Origin: Fimbriimonadaceae bacterium
GTDB lineage: Bacteria; Armatimonadota; UBA10988
Assembly: GCA_020850355.1 (NCBI GenBank)
Contig: JADZEX010000044.1
Location: 1-64,000, forward strand
Length of the DNA: 64,000 nt
Direction: 5' to 3'
Part shown: positions 1 to 8,376 of the stretch, piece by piece
Position numbering within the stretch: the first letter of the stretch is position 1
Layout of the letters: every line of letters starts with the position of its first letter
Made by a program: the position numbers and the translations under genes
Notes under the pieces: model-generated
The model's input: the letters and a program-made list of their open reading frames with translations, nothing else
Told to the model about the DNA's origin: nothing
Database searches by the model: none

Positions 1-1
1 C

Positions 2-211
2 AACACCATTCAGAAGCCCTGCATCGCCTACAAGATCCTCGGCGCCGGCCGGATCGACGCCAGGATGGGCTTCGAGTTCGCCTTCGACCACATCAAGCCC
101 GGTGACGTCGTCAACGTCGGCATGCACCGCGGCGACAACGACAACATGGTCGAGGAAAACGCCCGCTTTGTGGAGGGCCTGCTGGGCGCGCGCGAGACCG
201 CCCAGGTCTGA
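2..211 (+). CDS. C-terminal fragment of a conserved hypothetical protein
   Basis: The reading frame is open from the left edge and stops at TGA 209-211, giving the last 69 residues of a protein whose start lies outside the window. The tail contains KPCIAYKILGAGR and later KPGDVVNVGMHRGDNDN. These resemble the end of TIM-barrel-like conserved proteins seen in Planctomycetes and Armatimonadota, in which a KxxxAYKILGAGR strand is followed by a VVxVGM strand. I cannot assign an enzymatic activity. The next gene is convergent and a strong inverted repeat lies between them. Confidence 0.6.
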   Translation, partial: NTIQKPCIAYKILGAGRIDARMGFEFAFDHIKPGDVVNVGMHRGDNDNMVEENARFVEGLLGARETAQV

Positions 212-237
212 GTCCAGGCGCTGCGCTGAGTTCGTCA

Positions 238-283
238 CCGGCCAGGGTCGCAGCACCGTGCGCGGTGCCACGGCCCTGGCCGG
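238..283. terminator. Long bipartite hairpin between convergent genes
   Basis: A perfect 10-bp stem (CCGGCCAGGG 238-247 with CCCTGGCCGG 274-283) encloses a second perfect 6-bp hairpin (GCACCG 253-258 with CGGTGC 263-268). It sits in the 84-bp gap between two convergent stop codons, the expected place for a bidirectional terminator. There is no clear T-run on either side, so Rho-independent activity is inferred from position and stem strength only. Confidence 0.5.
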
Positions 284-295
284 CGCGGTCGACGC

Positions 296-1285
296 TCAGT
301 CGCTGAGCACCACCGCCGCCGCGCCGACGATCCCGGCGTCCTCACCGAGCTTGGCAGGCACGATCTTGTCGACCGGCCAGGGATTCAGCCGCTGCCGGGC
401 CCGCACCGTCTGGCGGATCGCGTCGAACAGTGGCGGCCCGGCCTTGGCGATTTGGCCGCCGATCACGATCAGGTCGGGGTCCTGGTAGTTGATCACGGTG
501 ACGCACCCGACGCCCAGCCAGAAGCCGATCTCGCCCCACACTTCAAGCGCCACGGCATCGCCTGCGGCGGCCGCCTGGGAGATCATCTTGGGCGTCAGCT
601 CGCGCCCGCTGAACGGCTGGATGTAGTCCCACAGGCGGCTCGGACGGCCGGTCTGCAGGCGCTTCCAGGCGGCCCGTAGAATGCCCGCCGTGCCGCAGAA
701 GGCCTCCAGGCAGCCGAAGTTGCCGCAGCCGCACTGCGGGCCGTGCGGATCGACAACCATGTGGCCGAGCTCGGTGCCCTGGTGATGCGCGCCGTAGTGC
801 AGGCGGTGGTTGAGCACCACCCCGCCGCCGACGCCGGTGCCGAGGGTGAACAGCGCCAGGTCGCGCGCGCCGTGTTCCGGGCCGGCGCCGAAGCGGCACT
901 CACCGAGCGCCGCCGCCGAGGCGTCGTTGATCGGCAGCACCGCCCGCTGGAAGCGCTCTTCGAGCGGCGTCACGAGGTTGCTGCCCTGACTGCCCGGGAT
1001 GTTTGGGCTGCCGCTGATCAGGCCCGTGTCGGGGTAGACGGTGCCGGGATAGCCGACCCCGATGCCGCGAAGCTGCGCCGCGCTGAGGCCTGGCTCGGCC
1101 AGCGCCTGCTGCAACGCATCGCCGATCCTGGTCACGAAGTGCGCGAAGCCACGGTCGGCCTGCGATTCGAGTTGGGTGCGATGCACCACAAACCCGTCGG
1201 GCGAGAGAATGCCAACCTTGATGAACGTCCCGCCGATATCCACCCCGGCCACGTAAGGAGCCGACCGATCCACCGCGAACTTCAC
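296..1285 (-). CDS. ROK family sugar kinase (glucokinase-like)
   Basis: This 329-residue protein has the ROK family layout. The N-terminal ATP-binding motif GVDIGGTFIKVG lies at about residues 14-25, GTGVGGG forms the second phosphate loop, and a zinc-binding signature TELGHMVVD...CGCGNFGCLE carries the His and Cys ligands. ROK kinases phosphorylate glucose or related sugars with ATP in the cytoplasm; some family members are repressors, but there is no N-terminal winged helix here, so this is a kinase. The start is GTG at 1283-1285 with an AAGG-type ribosome site upstream. A good sigma70 promoter lies at 1325-1353. Substrate could be glucose, N-acetylglucosamine or another hexose; the sequence alone does not decide. 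Confidence 0.88.
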   Translation of the reverse strand: MKFAVDRSAPYVAGVDIGGTFIKVGILSPDGFVVHRTQLESQADRGFAHFVTRIGDALQQALAEPGLSAAQLRGIGVGYPGTVYPDTGLISGSPNIPGSQGSNLVTPLEERFQRAVLPINDASAAALGECRFGAGPEHGARDLALFTLGTGVGGGVVLNHRLHYGAHHQGTELGHMVVDPHGPQCGCGNFGCLEAFCGTAGILRAAWKRLQTGRPSRLWDYIQPFSGRELTPKMISQAAAAGDAVALEVWGEIGFWLGVGCVTVINYQDPDLIVIGGQIAKAGPPLFDAIRQTVRARQRLNPWPVDKIVPAKLGEDAGIVGAAAVVLSD

Positions 1286-1324
1286 AGTACACCTTCCCGC
1301 AGCGTCTCACCCCAAACGGGCGGC

Positions 1325-1353
1325 ACTCTAGCAGCCACACGGACTCGTGTCAA
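1325..1353 (-). promoter_or_regulatory. Sigma70-type promoter of the ROK kinase gene
   Basis: On the minus strand a perfect -35 TTGACA (1348-1353) is followed by a 17-bp spacer and a -10 TAGAGT (1325-1330). The predicted start of transcription is near 1318, about 33 nt before the GTG start codon. Confidence 0.65.
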
Positions 1354-1407
1354 CGCAGGGAGGGGCCGGGCAGGCGGCTGGTGAAGCGCGCCACGGGAAG
1401 ATCCGTG

Positions 1408-2517
1408 ATGCGGTCCGAACGTCTCGACCTGGCCCAACTGCGGGTCCACCCCCTGGCCCAGCGACGGCACCTGACGCAACTTGAGGCGGTCTTGCTGGAC
1501 CCGGCCGGCGACCCGCCCGCCGTGGCGCCGGCAGCCGCGGAGCAGGCCCGGCGGTGCGTCGCCGCGGTCCGTGCGGCGCGGGCCCGCGGGGCGGCAGTGC
1601 TGCTGATCTACGGGGCGCACCTGTTGCGCAACGGCGCCGGCCGGCTGCTGGGCGAGCTGCTCGCGGCGGGCTGGGTGACCCACCTGGCGACCAACGGGGC
1701 CGGGTCGATCCACGACTGGGAGTTTGCCTGGCAGGGGCTGACCTCCGAGAGCGTCCGCGAGAATGTCGCCAACGGCACCTTCGGCGCCTGGCGGGAGACC
1801 GGCGAGGCGCTCAATCTGGCCTTGCTGGTCGGCGGCGCGGCCGGGCTGGGCTACGGCGAGGCGGTCGGCGCACTGATCGCCGCGGACGGCTTGGAGGTGC
1901 CCAGCGTCGGCCAGCTTCGCGAACGGCTGGCCGCGTTGCCGGACGCCGATCCGCGCTGGGCGGGCCTCGCCGAACTGCTCAGCGCCGCGCAGCGGCACGG
2001 TCTGCCGGTCGGCCACTGGCCGTGCCGCCACCCGTTCAGCGCGGCCTCGCCAGCGGCGGCGGCGTGGCGGCTGGGGCGGCCCTGGACAGTGCATCCGGGC
2101 ATTGGCTACGACATCATCGCCTGCCACCCGTGGTATTCCGGCGCCGCGGTCGGCCGCGCGGCGGCGCTCGATTTCGCCCGCTTCGGGGCGTCGGTCGACC
2201 AGCTCGATGGTGGCGTGGTGCTCTCGATCGGCACGGCCATCATGGGCCCGCAGGTCTTCGAGAAGAGCCTGAGCTGCGTCAACAACCTGCGCCTGGCGGC
2301 CGGTCGGCCGGCGGTCAGCGGACACCGCCTTTACGTGGTGGACCTGCAAGACGGCGGCAACTGGGACTGGACCACCGGCGAGCCGCCGAAGGAGAGCGCC
2401 GCCTACTACCTGCGGTTTTGCAAGAGTTACAGCCGGATGGGCGGCACGATGCACTACGTCCAGGCCGACAACGCGGCCTTCGTGCAGCACCTCTGGGCCG
2501 GCCTCCGCGACGGCTGA
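1408..2517 (+). CDS. Deoxyhypusine synthase-like conserved protein
   Basis: The 369-residue protein has segments typical of the deoxyhypusine synthase fold: a Rossmann-like strand with IYGAHLLRNG, then THLATNGAGSIHDWE, and later a GIGYDIIACHP strand and LSIGTAIMGPQVFEKSL. In true deoxyhypusine synthases the Asn/His-rich loop and a GGG-x-PKH lysine motif transfer an aminobutyl group from spermidine. I do not see the PKH lysine motif, so this is probably a bacterial relative of unknown substrate rather than the eIF5A enzyme. I prefer ATG 1408 over upstream GTG 1381 because GGGAAG lies 7 nt before it. The gene is convergent with the beta-helix gene, with an 11-bp gap. Confidence 0.6.
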   Translation: MRSERLDLAQLRVHPLAQRRHLTQLEAVLLDPAGDPPAVAPAAAEQARRCVAAVRAARARGAAVLLIYGAHLLRNGAGRLLGELLAAGWVTHLATNGAGSIHDWEFAWQGLTSESVRENVANGTFGAWRETGEALNLALLVGGAAGLGYGEAVGALIAADGLEVPSVGQLRERLAALPDADPRWAGLAELLSAAQRHGLPVGHWPCRHPFSAASPAAAAWRLGRPWTVHPGIGYDIIACHPWYSGAAVGRAAALDFARFGASVDQLDGGVVLSIGTAIMGPQVFEKSLSCVNNLRLAAGRPAVSGHRLYVVDLQDGGNWDWTTGEPPKESAAYYLRFCKSYSRMGGTMHYVQADNAAFVQHLWAGLRDG

Positions 2518-2528
2518 GGGCGCGGGCG

Positions 2529-4982
2529 CTACGGCTGCAGGCCCCATTTGGCCAGCAGGTAGTCGCTGATCGCATCGGCCTCCGACGGGCTGAGGGCGCG
2601 GTCGTAGAGCAGCAACTCGGCGATGTCGCCGGCCAGGTATTGGGTGTTGCCGGTGCCCGGACCGAAGACCATCACGCTCCGCAGCGAGTGGCCGTTGGGG
2701 CGCTGGAACTGGTAGAGCTGTGGCGCAAAGACCGCCGGCGTGGCGCCGCCGGGGCGGTTGAGGCACCAACTGGGGCTCTCCCAGTCCTTCTTGCCGGCGT
2801 CGCCGACCCAGGCCCCGCAGATGCGCTGCCAGCTCGGACCTGCCGCGGCCGGCCCGGCGGCCACCACAAACATCGCGACCGCGCCGAGTTCTTCGCGGAG
2901 CGTGCCGATGGGCAGACAGCTCTGGCCGTCGCCACGGACCACCGGCCGACCGTTCAGGGCGGCCGGCACGAGCCGCAGGCCACGCCCCTGCACCGCGCGC
3001 GGGGCGGCGCCGGGGGCCTGGTCGCGCCAGGCCGTGAGGGCTCCGTCGGCCCCACTGACGACGCTGTCGGCGGCCGCGTCGAGCCAGACGCGCAGGCCGC
3101 GGGTGATCATGGTGGCGGCGCTGAGGGGCGGCAGCGGCGCGAAGCTGAGGTCGGCTGGCTGCGGCTGCGGCGCGTCCGGGGGCTGCCAGGTCGCCCCGGC
3201 GGTCCAGCGCGGACGACCGCTCTCGTAGGCCCCAACATCGGGTGCGGCGCCGGCGAACTCGGCGGTCACGCCGGGCACGCTGACTCCGGCGTCAACCGCC
3301 GCCGAGCCGGCCGTCGGCAGTGCCTGGCGGTCCATCGCGCCCACCAGGTTGGCCCGCAGTTCGGGGCCCAGGGCGCCCTGCACAAAGTAGCTCGGCTCGC
3401 TGGGCTTGAGCTTCACGTCGACCAGGTTGTTGAGGATCCGGGTGCCCGCCATGGTTGGCGTGTAGGCCGAGTAGCAGTAGGTCCCGAACGGCTCCCGGCT
3501 CCGCAGAATCGTGTTGTTCGCCACGACGTGCCCCAGCGCGTCGCTGTTGAGGCGGATCCCGCTGCCCGACGAGTTCCAGATCAGGTTGTGGTGGACGATG
3601 AAGTTGCGGCTGAAGTTGTCGAGGTAGACGCCGACGGTCGAGTCGCCGAGGTTGTCGTGGATCCAGTTGTAGGCGATCACGCCGCCCTCGCCGTCGGTGC
3701 CCCAGCAGTAGATGGCGCCGGAGTCGTTGTTGAGCAGGTTGGTTTGCCAGATCTCGCAATGCTCGATGCGGATCTTCTTGCTGCCGTGGTGGCCGATGGT
3801 GTCGCGCCCGGTGCGACCGATGCTACAGCGGGAGATGCTACAGGCCACCGAGCGGCCGTAGTCGACGCCGCTGAGGCTGCTACCGAGGTAGTTCAGGTTG
3901 AACAGCACACAGTCGACCAGGCGGTTGCCCTCGCCCTGCACCCGCAGCCCGGTGGTCGCGGAGTTGCCGATGCTGCACCGTCGCAGCTCGTTGTCGCGAC
4001 CGCTGACCAGGTTGACGGCCGGCGGCACACGGCCCTCGGGGTACTCGCGAACGGCGTCGGGGTAGCGCTGGTGGCAATCCTCCAGCAAGCAGTGCTGCGC
4101 GTCGGTCAGGTCCAGCGCCCCGCCCTCGATCCGCAAGCCGCGGAGTTCGAGGTATTGCCGACCCTTGAGGTTCAGCACCACGCCCCGCTGGCGCACCTCG
4201 AGGCGGTGCGTCGCGGGCGGCTGGCCAGCGGGAGTGCGCAGGTAGAGCCGGCCGGCGGCGGCGTCATCGAACCACTCGCCCGGCGCATCGAGCGCGGCGC
4301 GGCAGCCGAACAGCAGGTACGGATTGCCCGCCACCGGCTTGTAGGGATCGAAGGTGTGGTAGGGGTCCTTGCGCGGCTTCTCGAGGGTTTGGTCGAAGAC
4401 GAACGACTGCCCTGGCTGGTACTGCGTCACGCGGCGCGTGAAGTTGTCCCAGCGGCTGCCGGGCCAGAGCAGCACCAACGCCCCGTTCCAGTCGCCGGCT
4501 GGGAGGTTCGGATCGACCAGCGTGGTGTAGTTGGTGCCTTCGGCGGTGGTCGCCCGTGGCATCTCCATCGGGTCGGCGCTGCGGACGTTGGGCCAGCGGG
4601 CTTCGGGCAACGGCCGGCCGTCGCAGAAGAGCTGCCTGCAGCGCTGCGTCGTGGCCAGCTCCCAGAGCCCGTTGCCGGCGTCGCGCCAGGTGCCGCTCAG
4701 CGGGTCGCTGCCGGTCAGCACCGCGTGGCCGGCCGCCTCGAAGCGGATCGGCTGCCCGGCGGCGCCGTCGCGGGGCGGCGTCACCACCTCGCGGTAGGTA
4801 CCCGCCGCAAGCTGCACCGTGTCGCCGGGCTGGGCGGCGACCGCGGCGCGCTGGATGGTGGCGAACGGCGCGGCGGCGCTGCCGGCCTGGGTGTCGGCGC
4901 CGTTCGGGGCAACGTGCCACACGGCGGCGCTGGCGGGCAGGCAGAGCAGGCACAGCAAAACGTGGGCGGCACAGCGGGGCAT
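2529..4982 (-). CDS. Secreted right-handed beta-helix protein with C-terminal LamG-like domain
   Basis: The protein is 817 residues. A signal peptide (about residues 1-20, LLCLLCLPASAA) is followed by WHVAPNGAD...PFATIQRAAVAAQPGDTVQLAAGTY, the classic start of a parallel beta-helix of the pectate-lyase/DUF1565 type. Many short strand-turn repeats with Asn ladders follow (for example IVHHNLIWNSSGSGIRLNSD). The last 200 or so residues (LRVWLDAAADS...LLLYDRALSPSEADAISDYL) match the concanavalin/LamG fold often attached to such proteins. The likely role is binding or cleaving polysaccharide outside the cell; no catalytic residues could be assigned. GGAG lies 6 nt before the ATG. Confidence 0.78.
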   Translation of the reverse strand: MPRCAAHVLLCLLCLPASAAVWHVAPNGADTQAGSAAAPFATIQRAAVAAQPGDTVQLAAGTYREVVTPPRDGAAGQPIRFEAAGHAVLTGSDPLSGTWRDAGNGLWELATTQRCRQLFCDGRPLPEARWPNVRSADPMEMPRATTAEGTNYTTLVDPNLPAGDWNGALVLLWPGSRWDNFTRRVTQYQPGQSFVFDQTLEKPRKDPYHTFDPYKPVAGNPYLLFGCRAALDAPGEWFDDAAAGRLYLRTPAGQPPATHRLEVRQRGVVLNLKGRQYLELRGLRIEGGALDLTDAQHCLLEDCHQRYPDAVREYPEGRVPPAVNLVSGRDNELRRCSIGNSATTGLRVQGEGNRLVDCVLFNLNYLGSSLSGVDYGRSVACSISRCSIGRTGRDTIGHHGSKKIRIEHCEIWQTNLLNNDSGAIYCWGTDGEGGVIAYNWIHDNLGDSTVGVYLDNFSRNFIVHHNLIWNSSGSGIRLNSDALGHVVANNTILRSREPFGTYCYSAYTPTMAGTRILNNLVDVKLKPSEPSYFVQGALGPELRANLVGAMDRQALPTAGSAAVDAGVSVPGVTAEFAGAAPDVGAYESGRPRWTAGATWQPPDAPQPQPADLSFAPLPPLSAATMITRGLRVWLDAAADSVVSGADGALTAWRDQAPGAAPRAVQGRGLRLVPAALNGRPVVRGDGQSCLPIGTLREELGAVAMFVVAAGPAAAGPSWQRICGAWVGDAGKKDWESPSWCLNRPGGATPAVFAPQLYQFQRPNGHSLRSVMVFGPGTGNTQYLAGDIAELLLYDRALSPSEADAISDYLLAKWGLQP

Positions 4983-5051
4983 CGTCGGCTCCGCCAGCGC
5001 TTTCGCGACCGGCGGCTGAACCTCCTGCTGGGCGGCAACGTCGAAGGCAGT

Positions 5052-5057
5052 TATAAT
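5052..5057 (+). promoter_or_regulatory. Candidate -10 box for metG leader transcript
   Basis: This is the only perfect TATAAT I noticed in the window's intergenic DNA. No convincing -35 hexamer lies 16-18 bp upstream, so the promoter would be weak or activator-dependent. Transcription would begin near 5064, only about 5 nt before the GGAGGAG motif. Confidence 0.4.
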
Positions 5058-5079
5058 GCCCCTGTTTCGGAGGAGTCCC

Positions 5080-5172
5080 GTGACGTGCCGTCCTGAGCTT
5101 CAGGCACCGCGTGAGCCGGCCCGCTGGCCGGCGCGGTGGCGCACGTCCTGCTCGATGCCGCGCCCCAACTAG
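5080..5172 (+). CDS. Possible 30-codon leader peptide upstream of metG
   Basis: GTG 5080 is preceded by GGAGGAG (5069-5075, 4-nt spacing) and opens a frame of 30 codons ending at TAG 5170-5172. The peptide has one internal Met and many Arg and Pro residues, so it is not a methionine-rich attenuator peptide. A GC hairpin (5115-5132) lies inside it. It may be a translated regulatory leader of metG or a chance frame next to a ribosome-site-like sequence. Confidence 0.25.
   Translation: MTCRPELQAPREPARWPARWRTSCSMPRPN
5115..5132 (+). other. GC hairpin in the metG leader
   Basis: GCCGGCC (5115-5121) pairs perfectly with GGCCGGC (5126-5132) around a 4-nt loop. No T-run follows. It could act as a pause or attenuation element inside the leader reading frame. 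Confidence 0.3.
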
Positions 5173-5282
5173 CGGACCATCCTGCCGCCGCCACGCTGCT
5201 GGCTGTCCCGGTTTCTGGCGGGAGTCTGAGCGGCCCCCTGGCTCGGCGTGAGCGGCTTCGGTGACCTCGAAAGGGGTGCCCT

Positions 5283-7370
5283 GTGAGCATCAAACGATAC
5301 CTGGTGACCAGTGCCTTGCCGTACGCCAACGGCCCGATCCACATCGGTCACGTGGCCGGCGCTTACCTGCCGGCCGACATCTACGTGCGCTATCTCCGCG
5401 CCAAAGGCCGCGAGGTGATCTACATCTGCGGCAGCGACGAGTACGGCACGGCGATCACCGAGACCGCCCGCAAGCTCGGCCAGACGCCGCTGGAGGTGGC
5501 CGACCGCTTCCATGCGGTGATCCGCGACGGGTTCGCCAAGCTCGGGATCTCGTTCGACAACTTCAGCCGCACCACGCGGCCGGTGCATACCGCGATCACC
5601 CAGGAGTTCTTCCTGAAGCTCTACCACCAGGGCCTCTTGGAGACTCGCACCACCGAGCAGCTCTTCGATCCGGAGGTGGGCAAGTTCCTGGCCGACCGCC
5701 AGATTCGCGGGACCTGCAACTACTGCGGGCACCTCGACGCGGCCGGCGACCAGTGCGAGAAGTGCGGCAAGGCGATCGATCCGCTGGAGCTGATCGCGCC
5801 GCGCAGCGCGCTCTCGGGAGCCGCCCTGGAGCGGCGCGAGACGACTCACTACTACTTCCCGTTCGAGCAGTTCCAGCCCTGGCTGAGCGACTACATCCAC
5901 AGCCGTGAGGGCTGGCGGCCGCAGGTGGTGGGGTTCTGCCAGGGCTACTTCGGCGAAGGGCTGCGCGCGCGGCCGGTCACCCGCGACCTCGACTGGGGCA
6001 TCCCGGTGCCGCTGCCGGGGCACGAGGGCAAGGTGCTCTACGTCTGGTTCGACGCGCCGATCGGCTACATCTCGTCGACCAAGGAGTGGGCCGAGCAGAG
6101 CGGCCAGCCCGAGAAGTGGCGGGAGTACTGGGGCGACCACGAGGGCACCAAGCTGGTGCACTTCATCGGCAAGGACAACACCATTTTCCACGCCTTGCTG
6201 TTCCCCGCCTGGTGCCACGCCCATGGCGACTATGTGGTCGCCACGGACGTGCCGGCCAACGAGTTCCTCAACCTCGAGGGCCAGAAGTTCAGCACCAGCC
6301 GCAACCACGCCATCTGGCTGCACGAGGTGCTGGAGCGTTGGCCGGCCGACTACTTGCGCTACTACCTCGCCACGATTCTGCCGGAGACCGCCGACAGCGA
6401 CTGGAAGTGGGCCGACTTCAAGGAGCGCATCAACAGCGAGCTGAACGACAACCTCGGCAACTTCGCGCAGCGCACCGTGAAGTTCATCGCGCAATACCTC
6501 GACGGCCAGGTGCCGCCGCTGGGGCCGCTGACCGCCGCCGACCAGGAGCTGCTCGACCGCACCGCGGCGCTGGCCGGTGAGGTTGGTGCGCTGCTGGAGG
6601 CCTACGAGTTCAAGCGCGCGATCCGCCATCTGTTCAGCCTCGGCACGGCCGCCAACGGCTACTTCCAGCAGCAGCAGCCGTGGAAGCTGAAGGCCGACCG
6701 CGAGCGCTGCGGCACCGTGCTGGCGGTTTGCGCGCAGGTCTGCCGCGCCCTGGCGGTCTGCTGCGCGCCGTTCCTGCCGGCGGCGGCGCAGGCGCTCTGG
6801 TGCCGGCTCGGCCAGAGCGGGCAGGTGATCGACCAGCCCTGGGATGCCGCCGCGGCGCCGTTGCCGGTGGGGCAGGCCTTGCCGCCCGACCCACAGCCGA
6901 TCTTCTGGAAGGTCAGTGACGAGCAGATTGCCGCCGAGGTGGCCCGCCTGGGCGCCCCGGCCCCGGAGCCTGCCATGAGCGAACCGACCCCTGCAACTCC
7001 CGAGCCGCCGGCCGCGCCGCCGGCGGTGGCAGCGCCGGAAGGCGTCGCGCTGGTGACCTATGAGCAGTTCCGCGCCACGCAGTTGCGGACCGCCACGGTG
7101 ACCGCCGCGGAGCGCATCCCGAAGGCCGACAAACTGCTCAAGCTGCAGCTCGATGTGGGTGGCCAGCCGCGCCAGATCCTGGCCGGTATCGCCCCCTGGT
7201 TCGAGCCCGAGGCGCTGGTCGGTCAGACTATCATCATCGTCGCCAACCTGGAGCCGCGCAAGCTGCGCGGGGAGGTCAGCGAGGGAATGCTGCTGGCGGC
7301 CACCGCGGACGACGTGCCGGTGCTATTGACCACCGCGCGGCCGGTCCCGTCGGGGCTGGAGGTGCGCTGA
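5283..7370 (+). CDS. metG: Methionyl-tRNA synthetase with C-terminal tRNA-binding domain
   Basis: The protein is 695 residues. It charges tRNA-Met with methionine in the cytoplasm. The class I HIGH motif is at residues 20-23 and the second catalytic signature KFSTS (variant of KMSKS) at about 335-339. A four-cysteine zinc knuckle (CNYC...CEKC) lies near 144-161. A Pro/Ala-rich linker near 545-585 leads to an EMAP-II/OB-fold tRNA-binding domain (about 590-695, ending in KLRGEVSEGMLLAA). This is the dimeric long form of MetRS. The start is GTG 5283 with an AAGGGG motif upstream. It is followed 25 nt later by an ABC-2 exporter operon, possibly in the same transcript. Confidence 0.96.
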   Translation: MSIKRYLVTSALPYANGPIHIGHVAGAYLPADIYVRYLRAKGREVIYICGSDEYGTAITETARKLGQTPLEVADRFHAVIRDGFAKLGISFDNFSRTTRPVHTAITQEFFLKLYHQGLLETRTTEQLFDPEVGKFLADRQIRGTCNYCGHLDAAGDQCEKCGKAIDPLELIAPRSALSGAALERRETTHYYFPFEQFQPWLSDYIHSREGWRPQVVGFCQGYFGEGLRARPVTRDLDWGIPVPLPGHEGKVLYVWFDAPIGYISSTKEWAEQSGQPEKWREYWGDHEGTKLVHFIGKDNTIFHALLFPAWCHAHGDYVVATDVPANEFLNLEGQKFSTSRNHAIWLHEVLERWPADYLRYYLATILPETADSDWKWADFKERINSELNDNLGNFAQRTVKFIAQYLDGQVPPLGPLTAADQELLDRTAALAGEVGALLEAYEFKRAIRHLFSLGTAANGYFQQQQPWKLKADRERCGTVLAVCAQVCRALAVCCAPFLPAAAQALWCRLGQSGQVIDQPWDAAAAPLPVGQALPPDPQPIFWKVSDEQIAAEVARLGAPAPEPAMSEPTPATPEPPAAPPAVAAPEGVALVTYEQFRATQLRTATVTAAERIPKADKLLKLQLDVGGQPRQILAGIAPWFEPEALVGQTIIIVANLEPRKLRGEVSEGMLLAATADDVPVLLTTARPVPSGLEVR

Positions 7371-7395
7371 GCCGCCGCCGGCCGGAGCCGTGGCG

Positions 7396-8376
7396 ATGCC
7401 GCAGATCCGGGTTGAGGACCTCCGCAAGACCTTCGACATCGCCGTGCGCCAGCCCGGGTTGTGGGGCGCCGTCCGGGGCCTGCTGCACCGCCAGGTGCGC
7501 CACGTGCAGGCCCTCGACGGCGTCTCGTTCAACCTCGCGACGGGCGAGCTGGTCGGCTACATTGGCCCCAACGGCGCCGGCAAGTCAACCACCGTCAAGG
7601 TACTGGCCGGCATCCTGGTGCCCGACAGCGGCGTCTGCGAGGTGCTGGGGCGGGTGCCCTGGAACCAACGTGCGGCGCACGTCGCGCAGATCGGTGTGGT
7701 CTTCGGGCAGCGCTCGCAGCTCTGGTGGGACCTGCCGGTGGTCGAGTCGTTCGAACTGCTGCGCGACATCTACCGCCTGGCGCCCGCGCCCTACCGCCAG
7801 ACCTGCGACGAGCTGATCGGCCGGCTGGACCTCGCCGCGCTGCTCGACGTCCCGGTGCGGCAGCTCAGTCTGGGCCAACGGATGCGCTGCGAGCTGGCCG
7901 CCAGCCTGTTGCACCGGCCGGCGATCCTGTTCCTCGACGAGCCGACCATCGGGCTGGACGCGGTCAGCAAGCTCGCCGTGCGCGACTTCGTGCGGCAGCT
8001 CAACCGCGAGCACGGCGTGACGGTGATCCTGACGACCCACGACATGGACGACATCGAGGCGCTCTGTTCGCGCATCATGGTGATCGGCAGCGGCCGCATC
8101 TTGTCCGATGGCAGCCTCGCGGCGCTCCGCGCGAAGGTCAGCGGCGAGCGGCGGCTGATCGTCGATCTTGAGATCCCGGACCTGGCGGTCAGCGACCCCG
8201 AGGCGGCGGTGGTGCAGGTCGACGGACGGCGGGTCGAGCTGCGCTTCGATCCGGCCCGCACCCCGGCGGCGGCGCTGATCGGGCGACTTGCCGCCCGGTA
8301 CCCGATCCACGACCTGTTCGTCGAGCATCCGCCCATCGAGGAGCTGATCGCGCGGCTCTACGAGCAGCAGCGATGA
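7396..8376 (+). CDS. ABC-2 type exporter, ATP-binding protein
   Basis: The protein is 326 residues. Walker A is GPNGAGKST (about residues 57-65), the signature is LSLGQRMRCELA, and Walker B is ILFLDEPTIGLD, followed by the H-loop TTHDMDD. The long C-terminal extension after the nucleotide-binding domain is usual for ABC-2 exporter ATPases of the NatA/DrrA group. ATG 7396 is preferred over GTG 7390 because GGAG (7384-7387) is 8 nt upstream of the ATG. It overlaps the next gene by an ATGA junction, so it is translationally coupled to the two permeases. The cargo is unknown. Confidence 0.93.
   Translation: MPQIRVEDLRKTFDIAVRQPGLWGAVRGLLHRQVRHVQALDGVSFNLATGELVGYIGPNGAGKSTTVKVLAGILVPDSGVCEVLGRVPWNQRAAHVAQIGVVFGQRSQLWWDLPVVESFELLRDIYRLAPAPYRQTCDELIGRLDLAALLDVPVRQLSLGQRMRCELAASLLHRPAILFLDEPTIGLDAVSKLAVRDFVRQLNREHGVTVILTTHDMDDIEALCSRIMVIGSGRILSDGSLAALRAKVSGERRLIVDLEIPDLAVSDPEAAVVQVDGRRVELRFDPARTPAAALIGRLAARYPIHDLFVEHPPIEELIARLYEQQR

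Larger units (their letters stand above)
4983..5282. other. Divergent intergenic region upstream of metG
   Basis: This 300-bp gap between divergent start codons holds a perfect TATAAT at 5052-5057, a strong ribosome-binding site GGAGGAG at 5069-5075 in front of a possible 30-codon leader reading frame, and a 7-bp GC hairpin at 5115-5132. I see no T-box antiterminator sequence and no known methionine riboswitch core. Confidence 0.5.

Noticed and set aside
1554-5096. A plus-strand open frame of 1180 codons antisense to the beta-helix gene
   Set aside because: Its composition is Arg/Ala/Gly-dominated with no domain or ribosome site. It is a shadow frame caused by high GC; the minus-strand gene has a signal peptide and clear fold.
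4983-5282. T-box or S-box riboswitch upstream of metG
   Set aside because: No T-box antiterminator consensus, specifier loop or SAM-riboswitch core could be found.
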